From assembly GCF_007741515.1 (NCBI RefSeq), contig NZ_CP036263.1:868001-932000 (forward strand): a stretch of 64,000 nucleotides of DNA, written 5' to 3'. The first letter of the stretch is position 1. The number at the start of each line of letters is the position of its first letter. Positions 9,493 to 18,700 of the stretch are shown here, piece by piece. A model generated the notes under the pieces. It ran no database searches, had not been told where the DNA came from, and saw only the letters and a list, made by a program, of their open reading frames with translations. Source of the stretch: Adhaeretor mobilis (GTDB lineage Bacteria > Planctomycetota > Planctomycetia > Pirellulales > Lacipirellulaceae). Made by a program: the position numbers and the translations under genes.

Positions 9493-10368
9493 ATGGGTAT
9501 AAGCGGCTTTTTCAAATCGATGTTGGAAGGAGGCAAGGTCGATATCGCGAAGCGGTACGAGATCATGCGCGACGCGGTCTCAGGCACGATGAGCGACTTC
9601 CACATGGCGCGCGATCGCCAGACGGAGCAAATCGTCGGCGTCAAGATTCTCGACAAGGAGAAGACAGAGCAGTTGGAGATGCGATTTCGCGGACTCGACA
9701 AGCCCATCGAGGGCGAGATCGCCATGCTGATGAAGCACCCGTTGATTGTCACTACCCACGGTTATGGGATGACGACCAAGGGAGAACACTTCGTGATCAT
9801 GGAGTTCCTCGACGGGCCAGGACTCAATTCGCTGATTGTGGGCCAAAGCCCGCTGCTTGACGGAAACCGGCTGAATCTCATGCGCGAGGCCGCCGAGGGG
9901 CTTGGCTTTGTCCACGAACAAGGCTTTATCCACCGCGATATTTGCCCACGGAATTTTGTTTGTGCCAAGGATGCGACGACGCTAAAGCTCATCGATTTCG
10001 GGCTAACTGTTCCTGCCAAGCGGGAGTTCATGCAGCCCGGCATTCGCACGGGTACTCCCAACTACATGGCGCCTGAAATCGTGCGCCGTAAGACCACGGA
10101 TCTGACGCTAGACATCTTTGCCTTTGGCGTGTCGATGTACGAGATGTTCTCCTTCGAACTGCCCTGGCAACGTGGTGCCGACGGCCTAGCCGCCATGAGC
10201 CACGGCCAGAGCGACCCCACCCCGCTGACCAAGCATTGCCCGGATATTGACCCAACTCTCGCTGAGGCGATCCACAAATGTATGCAAAATGAGCCTAAAA
10301 ACCGTTTTCAATCCCTGAAGGCATTTCTCAATGCCATTCGCAATGTGAAGAGCGAAACGGTCGTCTAG
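9493..10368 (+). CDS. Soluble serine/threonine-type protein kinase with atypical catalytic loop
   Basis: 291 residues with no membrane segment, so probably cytosolic. Kinase motifs in order: VGVKIL (catalytic Lys), EGEIAML (helix C Glu), HRDICPRN (catalytic loop), IDFGLTV (DFG), NYMAPEIV (APE) and LDIFAFGVSMYEM (helix F Asp). The Lys of the usual HRDLKxxN loop is Cys, and an Arg precedes the Asn, giving a pattern closer to tyrosine kinases (HRDLAARN). The glycine-rich loop (AVSGTMSDFHMA) is also poor in Gly. All residues for phosphotransfer are present, so activity is likely; substrates are unknown. A terminator follows at 10426. Confidence 0.92.
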   Translation: MGISGFFKSMLEGGKVDIAKRYEIMRDAVSGTMSDFHMARDRQTEQIVGVKILDKEKTEQLEMRFRGLDKPIEGEIAMLMKHPLIVTTHGYGMTTKGEHFVIMEFLDGPGLNSLIVGQSPLLDGNRLNLMREAAEGLGFVHEQGFIHRDICPRNFVCAKDATTLKLIDFGLTVPAKREFMQPGIRTGTPNYMAPEIVRRKTTDLTLDIFAFGVSMYEMFSFELPWQRGADGLAAMSHGQSDPTPLTKHCPDIDPTLAEAIHKCMQNEPKNRFQSLKAFLNAIRNVKSETVV

Positions 10369-10425
10369 CCTCAATTCTTGAGCCTGATCGCTCCAGCCAG
10401 CCTGGGAGGCAGGATCGAAGGAGTT

Positions 10426-10454
10426 GGCCCGCACGGCAAATTGCGGGCCTTTTC
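10426..10454 (+). terminator. Intrinsic terminator after the kinase
   Basis: GGCCCGCA (10426-10433) pairs with TGCGGGCC (10442-10449) and is followed by TTTT. It lies 58 bp after the kinase stop codon. Confidence 0.75.
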
Positions 10455-10554
10455 ACTTCCGCGGGGGTCTCGTATACTACGAAATCGCCATAAATCAGTT
10501 ATTGCTCGCTAGGCAGCTCTCTATCGCCGAAGCGAAGCCCGGAGACAAAGAAAA

Positions 10555-10770
10555 ATGACAATAGACAAGAGCCTAAAAGTCCGCCGCGGCGGTGTGAGCA
10601 GCCGCAGCGTTTTAACCCGTGTTGAACGCATTTCTCAGCTCAAAGAGAACGGTCGCTGGAGCGAAGGCGATTCGCCGCTTGGCTTGCCCAAAGTGCGCGT
10701 GAAGAAGCTGGTCCTCAAGAAGAAAAAGAAGAAGGCCAAGGATGAGGACGGCGACGATAAGGCAGAATAG
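10555..10770 (+). CDS. Small basic protein (planctomycete/Verrucomicrobia type)
   Basis: 71 residues, strongly basic, with an unbroken Lys run near the C-terminus (VLKKKKKKAK) and a short acidic tail. The core SRSVLTRVERISQLKENGRW and then GDSPLGLPKVR matches the small basic protein family I know from Verrucomicrobia, Chlamydiae and Planctomycetes (TIGR04137). The family has been linked to the ribosome or RNA by composition; no activity is established as far as I know. It has its own upstream spacer of about 100 bp and a strong terminator after it, so it is likely a separate, well-expressed unit. Confidence 0.85.
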   Translation: MTIDKSLKVRRGGVSSRSVLTRVERISQLKENGRWSEGDSPLGLPKVRVKKLVLKKKKKKAKDEDGDDKAE

Positions 10771-10810
10771 CCCGCTACCAAATTAATCAACCAGCAGACG
10801 CAGACAAAAA

Positions 10811-10847
10811 GAACGCCCGCCGAACGATCATCGTTCGGCGGGCGTTC
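10811..10847. terminator. Bidirectional terminator between the small basic protein gene and ilvB
   Basis: A perfect 18-bp inverted repeat (GAACGCCCGCCGAACGAT at 10811-10828, complement at 10830-10847) with a 1-nt centre, preceded by AAAAA and followed by a T-rich stretch. It lies between convergent genes and can serve both. Confidence 0.9.
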
Positions 10848-10876
10848 TTCATGATTAATTCGTTTGGCGTGACTGT

Positions 10877-12646
10877 TTACTCCGTAATAATATCCTTTAC
10901 CGTTTTCCCGCCGGGGATCATCGGCAGCACGTGTTCCTGGTAGGGAGTTTCCACGTCCAGAACGTAAGGGCCGTCGTAGGCGATCATCGCCTTGAGCGCA
11001 GGGATCAGGTCGGCCTTGTCTTTCACGTAGGCCGCACCGCAGCCGAAGCCGCGGGCGATGCTAACGAAGTCGGGATAGCGCTCTGGCGGGCCGATGCCGT
11101 CGCCTTCGCCTTTCCACTCAGGATTATCGATTGGCCCCAGGTAAGTGTGGGCCCGGTTTCCCTGCATGAAGCGATCTTCCCACTGCACGACCATTCCCAG
11201 GTGCTGGTTGTTGAGCAGCAGCACCTTTACCGGAAGTTTCTCGCAAGCGCAAGTCGCCAGCTCTTGGATGTTCATCAGGAAGCTGCCATCGCCGTCGATG
11301 TCAAAGACCAGCCGATCTGGGAAGGCTGTCTGAGCGCCCATCGCAGCAGGCAGGCCAAAGCCCATGGTGCCCAGGCCGCTACTGGAAAGCCAATTGCGTG
11401 GTTTGTCGAACTTGTAGAATTGGGCGGCCCACATTTGATGCTGTCCAACGCCGACAGCAACAACTGGATCCAGGTCGCGAGTGAGCTTATACAATTCATG
11501 AATGGCCAATTGCTGGGTAATGCCCGGGTAGCTTGCGTCGTAGCTGAAGGGATGCTCTTCTTTCCACTCTTTGCACTGAGCGACCCAGCCCGCGATATCT
11601 TCTGGTGGCTCAACAATCTTGTTGAGCTCTGTCAGGGCGTACTTCACATCGCTACAGATGGGAATGTGAGCTTCTTTATTCTTGTTTAGCTCGGAAGAGT
11701 CGATATCCACATGTATGATCTTGCCGTGCTTGCAGAACTCTTCCACTTTGCCAGTCACGCGATCGTCGAACCGAACGCCCAAGGCGATTAACAGGTCTGC
11801 CCCATCGACGGCCTTGTTGGCATAAACCGAACCATGCATGCCGAGCATATCGAGCGACAGCTCGTCTTCACCCGGAAAGGCTCCTAACCCCATGACGGTT
11901 GTGGTGATCGGAATGCCTGTCTTGGCGACCAGCTCGCGGAGTTGCTCGCTCGCCTCGGCAATGATAATGCCGCCACCAGCGTAGATAACCGGACGCTTGG
12001 CCAGCTTGATGGCCGCAGCTATCTGGTTGATTTGCTCTGGGCGGGCCTGCGGATCGTCGAACGAATAGCCGGGCAGGTCGAGCGTGGCATCGAAGTCGGG
12101 CACACACGAGTCGAGCTGTACGTCCTTAGGAATATCTACCAACACGGGCCCAGGGCGTCCTGAGGCAGCAATGAGGAACGCCTCCTTGAACACGCGAGCA
12201 AGGTCGTTCACGTCGGTCACCAAATAGTGATGCTTCGTGAGGCCGCGGCATGCTTCGACGACCGGCGTTTCTTGGAACGCATCGGTGCCGATAACCTTCG
12301 TAGGCACTTGCGCGGTAATAGCCACCATGGGAATGCTGTCGAGCTTGGCGTCGGCAATAGCGGTGATCAGGTTGGTAGCACCAGGGCCACTGGTGGCCAT
12401 GCAAACGCCCACTTGACCTGTGCTGCGCGATATGCCCTGCGCAGCGAAGCCGCCGCCCTGTTCGTGGCGGGGCAGGATGGTGCGAATCTTGTCGCTGAAT
12501 CGCGTGAGTGCTTGGTGCAAAGGCATGCTGCAACCACCGGGGTACGCGAAGATCACTTCCACGCCATGATTCACCAGCGACCGAATCACGATGTCAGCGC
12601 CAGAAGTCACGTCGCTCTTCGTTTTCGTCTTCTCAACAGTAGCCAC
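10877..12646 (-). CDS. ilvB: Acetolactate synthase large (catalytic) subunit
   Basis: 589 residues. It condenses two pyruvates, or pyruvate with 2-oxobutyrate, as the first common step of branched-chain amino-acid synthesis, using thiamine diphosphate, FAD and Mg. Visible motifs are [33 protein letters not shown] (catalytic Glu), [15 protein letters not shown] and, near residue 452, [12 protein letters not shown] with [10 protein letters not shown] (TPP/Mg motif). The C-terminus [10 protein letters not shown] is typical. The start is GTG at 12644-12646 with GAGGTG upstream. No small regulatory subunit (ilvN/ilvH) is adjacent, so that must lie elsewhere. Confidence 0.96.
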   Translation of the reverse strand: MATVEKTKTKSDVTSGADIVIRSLVNHGVEVIFAYPGGCSMPLHQALTRFSDKIRTILPRHEQGGGFAAQGISRSTGQVGVCMATSGPGATNLITAIADAKLDSIPMVAITAQVPTKVIGTDAFQETPVVEACRGLTKHHYLVTDVNDLARVFKEAFLIAASGRPGPVLVDIPKDVQLDSCVPDFDATLDLPGYSFDDPQARPEQINQIAAAIKLAKRPVIYAGGGIIIAEASEQLRELVAKTGIPITTTVMGLGAFPGEDELSLDMLGMHGSVYANKAVDGADLLIALGVRFDDRVTGKVEEFCKHGKIIHVDIDSSELNKNKEAHIPICSDVKYALTELNKIVEPPEDIAGWVAQCKEWKEEHPFSYDASYPGITQQLAIHELYKLTRDLDPVVAVGVGQHQMWAAQFYKFDKPRNWLSSSGLGTMGFGLPAAMGAQTAFPDRLVFDIDGDGSFLMNIQELATCACEKLPVKVLLLNNQHLGMVVQWEDRFMQGNRAHTYLGPIDNPEWKGEGDGIGPPERYPDFVSIARGFGCGAAYVKDKADLIPALKAMIAYDGPYVLDVETPYQEHVLPMIPGGKTVKDIITE

Positions 12647-12798
12647 AACTGCACCTCAGTTTACTTATGATCTGTAAAATCGAACGGATTTCCTAAAACC
12701 TCTTGGGCCGCATGGCAGGATCATGCCTGCACGAGTGGCGTAAACCTAACCATAGTAAGCGGATTTGCTCCCCAGAACAAGGATTTTCACCCCGTCTG

Positions 12799-12868
12799 TG
12801 GCTTAGCGGTGCTGCGGACTGGTTTGGCGGGCCGAATGGGTTGGCGGTTCCGCTAAGCCGCAAGCGGC
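12799..12868. repeat. Inverted pair of GGCTTAGCGG / CCGCTAAGCC repeats
   Basis: GTGGCTTAGCGG at 12799-12810 faces CCGCTAAGCCGCAAGCGG at 12851-12868. The second arm is a full copy of the dispersed GCTAAGCCGCAAGCGGC repeat. The spacer 12647-12935 otherwise shows nothing but the presumed ilvB promoter. Confidence 0.6.
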
Positions 12869-12935
12869 ACTTCAGCAGGACCGCTATGGCGACGGGGAAG
12901 TTCGCTGTGCCTGCAGTGCGGGGAAAATGCAGGGG

Positions 12936-13160
12936 CTATCCGTTCATCCGGCGGGGAATCGTGAAGGAGTAGAGAATCACGACCGCGCCACCGCCCATGA
13001 GGCTCCAGGGGGCCCACGCGGGTGGATCGAACGTGCGGACGGAATACCTCTCAGGGCTCCGCCGATCTGGGTATTTTATAGTCGCCTGCTCGAGCGCCAA
13101 CGCTTCTACGCCTATCAATAGGCACGTAGCACCCAAAGCTAGAAAGAGGGATCGAAACAT
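12936..13160 (-). CDS. Small membrane protein, hypothetical
   Basis: 74 residues from the ATG at 13158-13160, which has a good ribosome binding site (GAGGAG) a few bases upstream. An N-terminal hydrophobic stretch (FLALGATCLLIGVEAL) acts as signal or anchor. A second hydrophobic stretch near the C-terminus (WSLMGGGAVVILYSFTI) ends in basic residues. This gives a two-helix membrane protein with an external loop of about 25 residues. No function is recognisable. The good RBS and two membrane segments argue that it is real. Confidence 0.65.
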   Translation of the reverse strand: MFRSLFLALGATCLLIGVEALALEQATIKYPDRRSPERYSVRTFDPPAWAPWSLMGGGAVVILYSFTIPRRMNG

Positions 13161-13418
13161 CGTCGGCTCCTCAGGGGAAGGAATTGGCAAGGGGAGTGGA
13201 CTCTTGAAGAGGGCATCGGCACTTCCCTGCTATCACTGCAATAAGCCGTACATTTCGACAACGTGTGCGGATTTTATCGTTCCGCTGGTACGTGCTAGCA
13301 CGATTGTGCGGTTTTTGGCCCGAGGTTCTTTTCTGCCCCCGTATTGATTCACGAGTAGTGTTCTCCTAGCATCCTTCGCGCGTGAATACCTTCCACCATC
13401 AAATTTGTCTCCACTCGC

Positions 13419-14237
13419 ATGCCCAACCAACTTACTGTTATCGTTCCCTGCAAGAACGAGCTGTCGAACATCACTCACTGCGTTCAATCTGCCCTACTGG
13501 TAGCCGATGAAGTACTCATTGCCGATTCTGGTTCCACCGATGGCACGCTGGAGTTTGCGCAAAGTCATCCCGCTTGCCGCGTGGAGGAACGCGAATACCG
13601 CACTTCGGGCGACTTCAAGAATTGGGCGATTCCGCAGGCGACGCACAACTGGGTCATGATTCTCGACGCCGACGAACGCGTGACGCCGGCACTTGCCACG
13701 GAAATCAAAACGCTTCTCAACGGCGAGCCTGAGCAGGACGGCTACTGGATCTACCGCGCGAATCACCTCATGGGGCATCGCGTGAATCACACCGATTGGG
13801 CACGCGATAAAGTGTTGCGCCTATTTCAGCGAGACTTGGGACGCTACGAAGGGCCCAGCGATCATGGCGAAGTCGTCGTGTCGACAGGCAAGGTGGGAAA
13901 GCTAACCGAGCGCATGGACCACTACACGCTGTGGTCGTGGGGCGACTACATGAAGAAGTTCGATCGCTACACGCGTGTGCAAGCCGAACAGTGGTACGAA
14001 GCGGGCCGCAAGCCGAGCTGGAAACGCATGCTCTTCCAGCCGCCGCTGCGCTTCCTGCGCGACTACGTGTTCTTCAAAGGCTTTCTCGATGGCTGCGTAG
14101 GCATGCAAATCGCCTGGACGGCCGCCTTCTACAGCTACATGAAGCAAGCCCGGCTGTGGGAACTACACCACGGAATGCAGCACGGTGAGGTCGAGAAGCC
14201 AGTCCCAGCCTCAGAGGCCGAGTCGATAGCGGCATAG
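13419..14237 (+). CDS. Family 2 glycosyltransferase (WaaE/KdtX-like)
   Basis: 272 residues. The GT-A fold begins at once: LTVIVPCKNELSNI, then EVLIADSGSTDGT and WVMILDADERV (the D-x-D metal and nucleotide-sugar site). The second half (YWIYRANHLMGHRV, YEGPSDHGEVVV, then DHYTLWSWGDYMKKFDRYT) matches the lipopolysaccharide core glucosyltransferase subgroup (WaaE/KdtX). The C-terminal amphipathic region (FLRDYVFFKGFLDG) would sit at the membrane surface. It probably adds a sugar to a lipid-linked glycan, consistent with the LPS known in planctomycetes. Donor and acceptor cannot be read from sequence, and no other glycan genes adjoin. Confidence 0.88.
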   Translation: MPNQLTVIVPCKNELSNITHCVQSALLVADEVLIADSGSTDGTLEFAQSHPACRVEEREYRTSGDFKNWAIPQATHNWVMILDADERVTPALATEIKTLLNGEPEQDGYWIYRANHLMGHRVNHTDWARDKVLRLFQRDLGRYEGPSDHGEVVVSTGKVGKLTERMDHYTLWSWGDYMKKFDRYTRVQAEQWYEAGRKPSWKRMLFQPPLRFLRDYVFFKGFLDGCVGMQIAWTAAFYSYMKQARLWELHHGMQHGEVEKPVPASEAESIAA

Positions 14238-14310
14238 CAACGCTGTTGTTTTTCCGAGTAGAAACGACGAAATGGCATCGATTTGCGTAGATCGGCAGTA
14301 ATAGTTTTAC

Positions 14311-14340
14311 CACTAATGTGCGCTAATCGACGCTAATGAA
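14311..14340. repeat. CGCTAAT repeats on the 3' side of the GxxExxY gene
   Basis: Three short units (CACTAATGTG, CGCTAATCGA, CGCTAATGAA) with a period of about 10 bp. Matching inverted units (ATTAGCG) lie on the other side of the gene at 14777-14846. Confidence 0.6.
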
Positions 14341-14348
14341 GGAAGAGA

Positions 14349-14750
14349 TCAATCGTCCAGGTATTCTGAGAGGATGAAACGTTGGTATTGTAGTTTGTCC
14401 GTTGGAGCAAAGTTGATCAGGTAGCCAACTGGCTGGCGGGTGACTCGCATGTAGTTGAGGAGTAGGGATTCGTGGTTCGAAGTGAGAGCCGAGACGGATT
14501 GTAGTTCGACTACGAAGTGTTGATGCACGAACAAGTCAGGGATGTATTTCGTTTCGAGCAATCTTTCTTTGTAGTAGACCCTCAGTTGCCGTTTTGATTG
14601 AAACGGAAGTTGACGCATTTGGAATTCAATTTCCAAACTCTGCTGATAGATTTCCTCGGACAGACCACCGCCCAGCACATTGTGCACTTCAAAGGCGGCG
14701 CCCAATAAATCGTACCCCTCTTGAGCCAGCGGCTGATCAGAAACAGCCAT
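14349..14750 (-). CDS. GxxExxY protein
   Basis: 133 residues from the ATG at 14748-14750, preceded by AAAGGGGAGG. The family motif is visible as GGGLSEEIYQQSLEIEF (G-x-x-E-x-x-Y), followed by KERLLETKYIPDLFVHQHFV and ELQSVSAL, the conserved core of the family (TIGR04256/PF13366). The pattern D-x(n)-E-x-Q/K resembles a PD-(D/E)XK nuclease fold, and I regard this as a likely nuclease-like protein, although the role is not established. Families of this kind are found flanked by dispersed short repeats, and this gene is bracketed by CGCTAAT-type repeats on both sides, suggesting it travels as a small element. Confidence 0.88.
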   Translation of the reverse strand: MAVSDQPLAQEGYDLLGAAFEVHNVLGGGLSEEIYQQSLEIEFQMRQLPFQSKRQLRVYYKERLLETKYIPDLFVHQHFVVELQSVSALTSNHESLLLNYMRVTRQPVGYLINFAPTDKLQYQRFILSEYLDD

Positions 14751-14776
14751 CACCACCTCCCCTTTCAATACAAAGT

Positions 14777-14846
14777 TATTAGCGTCCAATTGCGGACATT
14801 AGCGGTAAAAAACTAACCGCTAATGACCGCTCATGTTCGCTAATAG
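14777..14846. repeat. ATTAGCG / CGCTAAT repeats on the 5' side of the GxxExxY gene
   Basis: ATTAGCGTCC, CATTAGCGGT, CCGCTAATGA and TCGCTAATAG follow each other in both orientations, giving a small hairpin (ACATTAGCGGT / ACCGCTAATGACC). With 14311-14340 these bracket the GxxExxY gene. Confidence 0.6.
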
Positions 14847-14978
14847 GCGACCAGTTTGCAAATTTGCGCAGGGTAGGTGCAGGTAACTGGCCTTCTGCTT
14901 TACTTTTCCGCATAAGAGCCGACCGTGCTTATCGTCTATCCCTACAGATTGTGGTTCTGGCAGAGTACAATAGGAGTC

Positions 14979-15350
14979 ATGTCCTCAGCCTCTCGCCCCT
15001 GGTATCGCCTGCGAATTCGCACGCTGCTTCTGTTGCTCGTCCTCGTAGTCGTCGCGTGGAGTGTATACACCTACTGGAGCGACTACACCGAGCGCCATGC
15101 CCGAGTTTCGCGTGAATTGATGACACCCACTTCTGGAACGTCTTGCCGAGTACTGTTCCGAGGCGATGCGATCGGCGTGGAAAACTCCGGCGTCCGCTGG
15201 GGAGAGGTCAACGGCAGGGCAAACTATGTGCGTGGCGATTTCGTGAAAATGAATGAGCAGTGGCTGGTCATCGAGAGCGAGCAGAGCGAGAAAACCGTCG
15301 AACGCTGGATTCCTCGCGAGCAGGTGTTATTTATTGAGATTGAGAAGTAG
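14979..15350 (+). CDS. Single-pass membrane protein, hypothetical
   Basis: 123 residues from the ATG at 14979, with TAGGAG just upstream. A basic N-terminus (RPWYRLRIR) leads into one strong membrane helix (TLLLLLVLVVVAWSVYTYW, residues 13-31). The remaining 90 residues should face outward and contain an SH3-like or beta-rich segment (GEVNGRANYVRGDFVKMNEQ, ERWIPREQVLFIEIEK). No family is recognised. Gene-like codon use and the RBS support it. Confidence 0.65.
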   Translation: MSSASRPWYRLRIRTLLLLLVLVVVAWSVYTYWSDYTERHARVSRELMTPTSGTSCRVLFRGDAIGVENSGVRWGEVNGRANYVRGDFVKMNEQWLVIESEQSEKTVERWIPREQVLFIEIEK

Positions 15351-15403
15351 AAGCAGGAACCACGCAGAGGATGTGGCAAGTCTCTCTGACAGGACTGTTT
15401 TTT

Positions 15404-15539
15404 TTGAACCACAAAGATCGCAAAGAGCACAAAGTAAGAAGGAAGAATCGAGTCTTATTCGAAAGGGAAAAGTAATGATCTTATCTCGCAAGGAGCTGAT
15501 GATCTAATAGGCAAATTCTTTGCGATCTTCGCGGTTTCG
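15404..15539. repeat. Inverted repeat in the spacer before mfd
   Basis: TTGAACCACAAAGATCGCAA at 15404-15423 faces CTTTGCGATCTTCGCGGTTT at 15518-15537. The type (GAACCGCGAAG...CGCAAAG) recurs at 42900-42925 and 43464-43489. The spacer 15351-15714 has no gene; the mfd promoter should lie in its last 150 bp. Confidence 0.65.
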
Positions 15540-15714
15540 AACGTATCGCTAGGAAGATTTGCTACGCACGCCTCAAGGGTATTCGTTAGATTCGTGCGAT
15601 TCGTGGTCACTAAATACTTTGCCATGAAGGATCGTCATACACCTGCTGGGTCGCTCAATTTTGCTGTCGTGTTCTCGACTTTGCCAAATACGCACTCTGC
15701 GATAAGATGCCCTT

Positions 15715-18700
15715 GTGGCAAAAACATCTGAGGCGACGGAAACCGCCTCCCCGGTCGATGCGAGCGCCGCTGCGGCGATTCGTGACTTGCCCGGCTATCT
15801 TGAAACGCTCGACGACTTTACCGACGTACTCACCAGCCTCAAAGAAGGGCACGGAGGGACGCTCGGCGGAGTCTGGGGGTCTTCGCGCGCACTGGTCGCG
15901 GCCGCTTTGCAGCGGCGATGCGAGGGCACACTGCTGGTGGTCCTACCTCACGCGGCCGACATTGATGTATTTGCTAGCGATTGCGAGCTCTTCACTTCGG
16001 CCAGCATCGCAACGCTGCCCGCTTGGGAAACCGACGCCGGCGAGCGTGTGCTACACGACGAAATCTTCGGTACCCGACTGCGCGTACTCAAGGCTCTCGC
16101 TAAACCTAGTTCTAGCCGTGGGCCGCTTGAAGTTGTTATCACGTCGATTCAGAGTCTCTTGCAGCCAGTGCCTAGCGAAGATGATCTCGCAGCTGCAACG
16201 CGGAATATTGCCGTCGGCGAGGCGCTCGATGAGGCGGAATTGGCTCGCTGGCTCGTCGAGCATGGCTGCACGAACACGACGGCAGTGGAGCTGCCAGGTG
16301 AGTTCTCTGTGCGTGGCGGTATTCTCGATGTGTTCCCGCCCGATTCGCTCAATCCGTTTCGTATTGAATTATTCGGCGACGAGATCGAATCGATTCGCAC
16401 ATTCGACGTGGCCACACAGCGCAGCTTAGAAAACTTGCAAATTGCGCCGATCACGATGCTTGCTCCGAGCAGCGAAAGCCGCACGCACTTTGCCAGCTAT
16501 TTGCCTCAAGGCAGCTGGGTGTTGCTGGTGGAACCCAACGAGCTTGAGGAGGAGGGACGCTACTACCACAAACGCCAAGAGAATGCAGAGAATTTTTTCG
16601 CCACGAGCACCACACTTGCCGAGCTGTACAAATTCCCCTCAGTCACCGCTTCCGGCGTGCCGAGTGGTTCTTACGAGACGACCGCACACTTGCAGTTTGA
16701 ATCGGTCGAGCAGTTCTCCGGTGACGTGAGCCGGGTTCGCAATGAATTGGAAGTGGCCGCCGCTGGTCAGCAAGTATTTCTAGTTTGTGACGTCGAGGAG
16801 GAAGCCCAGCGACTAGCAGAGGTGTTTGCCGAGAGCCCGTTGCTAGCCCAGGGCGATCTGCACTTCACCCTTGGCCACTTGCGAAGCGGCTTTCGTATCG
16901 TGGGCCGACAAACGGTACTCATCAGTGCGGCTGAATTGTTCCAGCGCCAAGAACTGGCCCGCGGAAGCACGCGCCAAACGGGTCGCGCGATCGACAGTTT
17001 TCTTGAGCTGCGCGATGGCGATTTGGTCGTCCACTTGGCACACGGCATCGGACGCTATCGCGGTCTCAGACTCATCGAGAAAGCGGACCAAGCCGAAGAG
17101 CATCTGGAGCTCGAGTACGACGGCGGCACGCGCATCTTCGTGCCTGTCAGCAAGATCGAGCTAGTCCAAAAGTACATCGGCGGCCGCAAGGCAAAGCCGA
17201 AGCTGGCCAAAATTGGTGGCAAATCGTGGGCACGGCAAAAGCTGGCGGCTGAGAAAGCCGTCGTCGATATGGCCGCCGACATGATCCAAGTGCAAGCCAC
17301 CCGTGCCGCTCGCCCGGGTATCGCTTTCCCAGACGATAGTCAGTGGATGGATGAATTCGAAGCAGCTTTCCCGTATCAAGAGACGCCTGATCAGCTGACT
17401 GCTATTGCCGCCATCAAAGGCGACATGCAAGAACACAAGCCGATGGACCGCCTCCTCTGCGGGGATGTTGGCTTCGGCAAGACCGAGATGGCCATTCGTG
17501 CAGCGTTCAAAGCCATCGACGCGGGCTATCAAGTCGCCGTGCTTGCACCGACCACAGTGCTGGCCGAACAACATCGCCGCACATTCACCCAACGCATGGC
17601 TGAGTTCCCCTTCAAGATTGCTTGCCTGTCTCGCTTCTGCACCGCCAAGGAACAACGCGAGATCGTGAAAGGCGCTGCTGAGGGAACCATCGATTTGGTG
17701 ATCGGCACGCATCGCTTGGCTTCGCCTGATGTTTCATTCCAGAACTTGGGCTTACTGGTGATCGACGAGGAGCAACGCTTTGGCGTCGCAGTCAAGGAAA
17801 AACTGAAAGCCCTGCGTGCAGCCGTCGATGTGCTCACGATGACGGCGACGCCCATTCCGCGCACGTTGCACATGTCGCTGTTGGGCGTGCGGAGTATTTC
17901 CAACTTGGAAACGGCCCCCAAAGATCGTCTCGCGGTAGAAACTCGCGTATCACGTTTCGACGAGACGCTCCTACGACACGCAATCCTGCGAGAACTAAAT
18001 CGCGATGGACAGATCTACTTTGTCCACAATCGAATTCACGACATCCAAAAAGTATCACAACGCTTGCAACAGATCGTGCCTGAAGCGACCGTCGGTATCG
18101 GTCATGGGCAGATGAGTGCTGGAGAGTTAGAGGAAGTCATGCTCGGCTTTGTGCGCAAAGACTACGACATCCTGCTAGCAACCACGATCATCGAGAGCGG
18201 GCTCGACATTCCCAACGCGAATACCATTTTCATCGACGATGCGGATCGCTACGGCCTTGCCGACCTGCACCAACTGCGTGGGCGCGTCGGCCGTTGGAAG
18301 CACCGGGCGTATTGTTATTTGCTAGTCGATGAGAATCGCCACTTGTCACCGGAAGCCGCACGACGCCTGCGGGCGATTGAGGAATTTAGCCAGATGGGTG
18401 CCGGCTTTGCTATCGCCATGCGCGACCTGGAACTTCGCGGTGCCGGGAACATCCTCGGCACGCAGCAAAGCGGGCATATCGCCACGGTGGGGTACGAACT
18501 GTACTGCACGCTACTCGAAAAGGCGGTCCGCCAATTGAAGCAACTGCCACCGAAACAATCGGTGGATGTGTCGGTTGATCTACCCATCATGGCTTACCTG
18601 CCGGGCAGCTATGTGCCGGACATGCGGATGAAGATCGATCTCTATCGCCGCCTCGCACGCGTAGCCACCGAAGAGGAACTCGACGACTTCAGCGGTGAGC

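Noticed and set aside
12703-12972. 89-residue open frame upstream of ilvB
   Set aside because: It spans a pair of dispersed repeats, has no RBS or domain, and overlaps the better-supported minus-strand small membrane gene.
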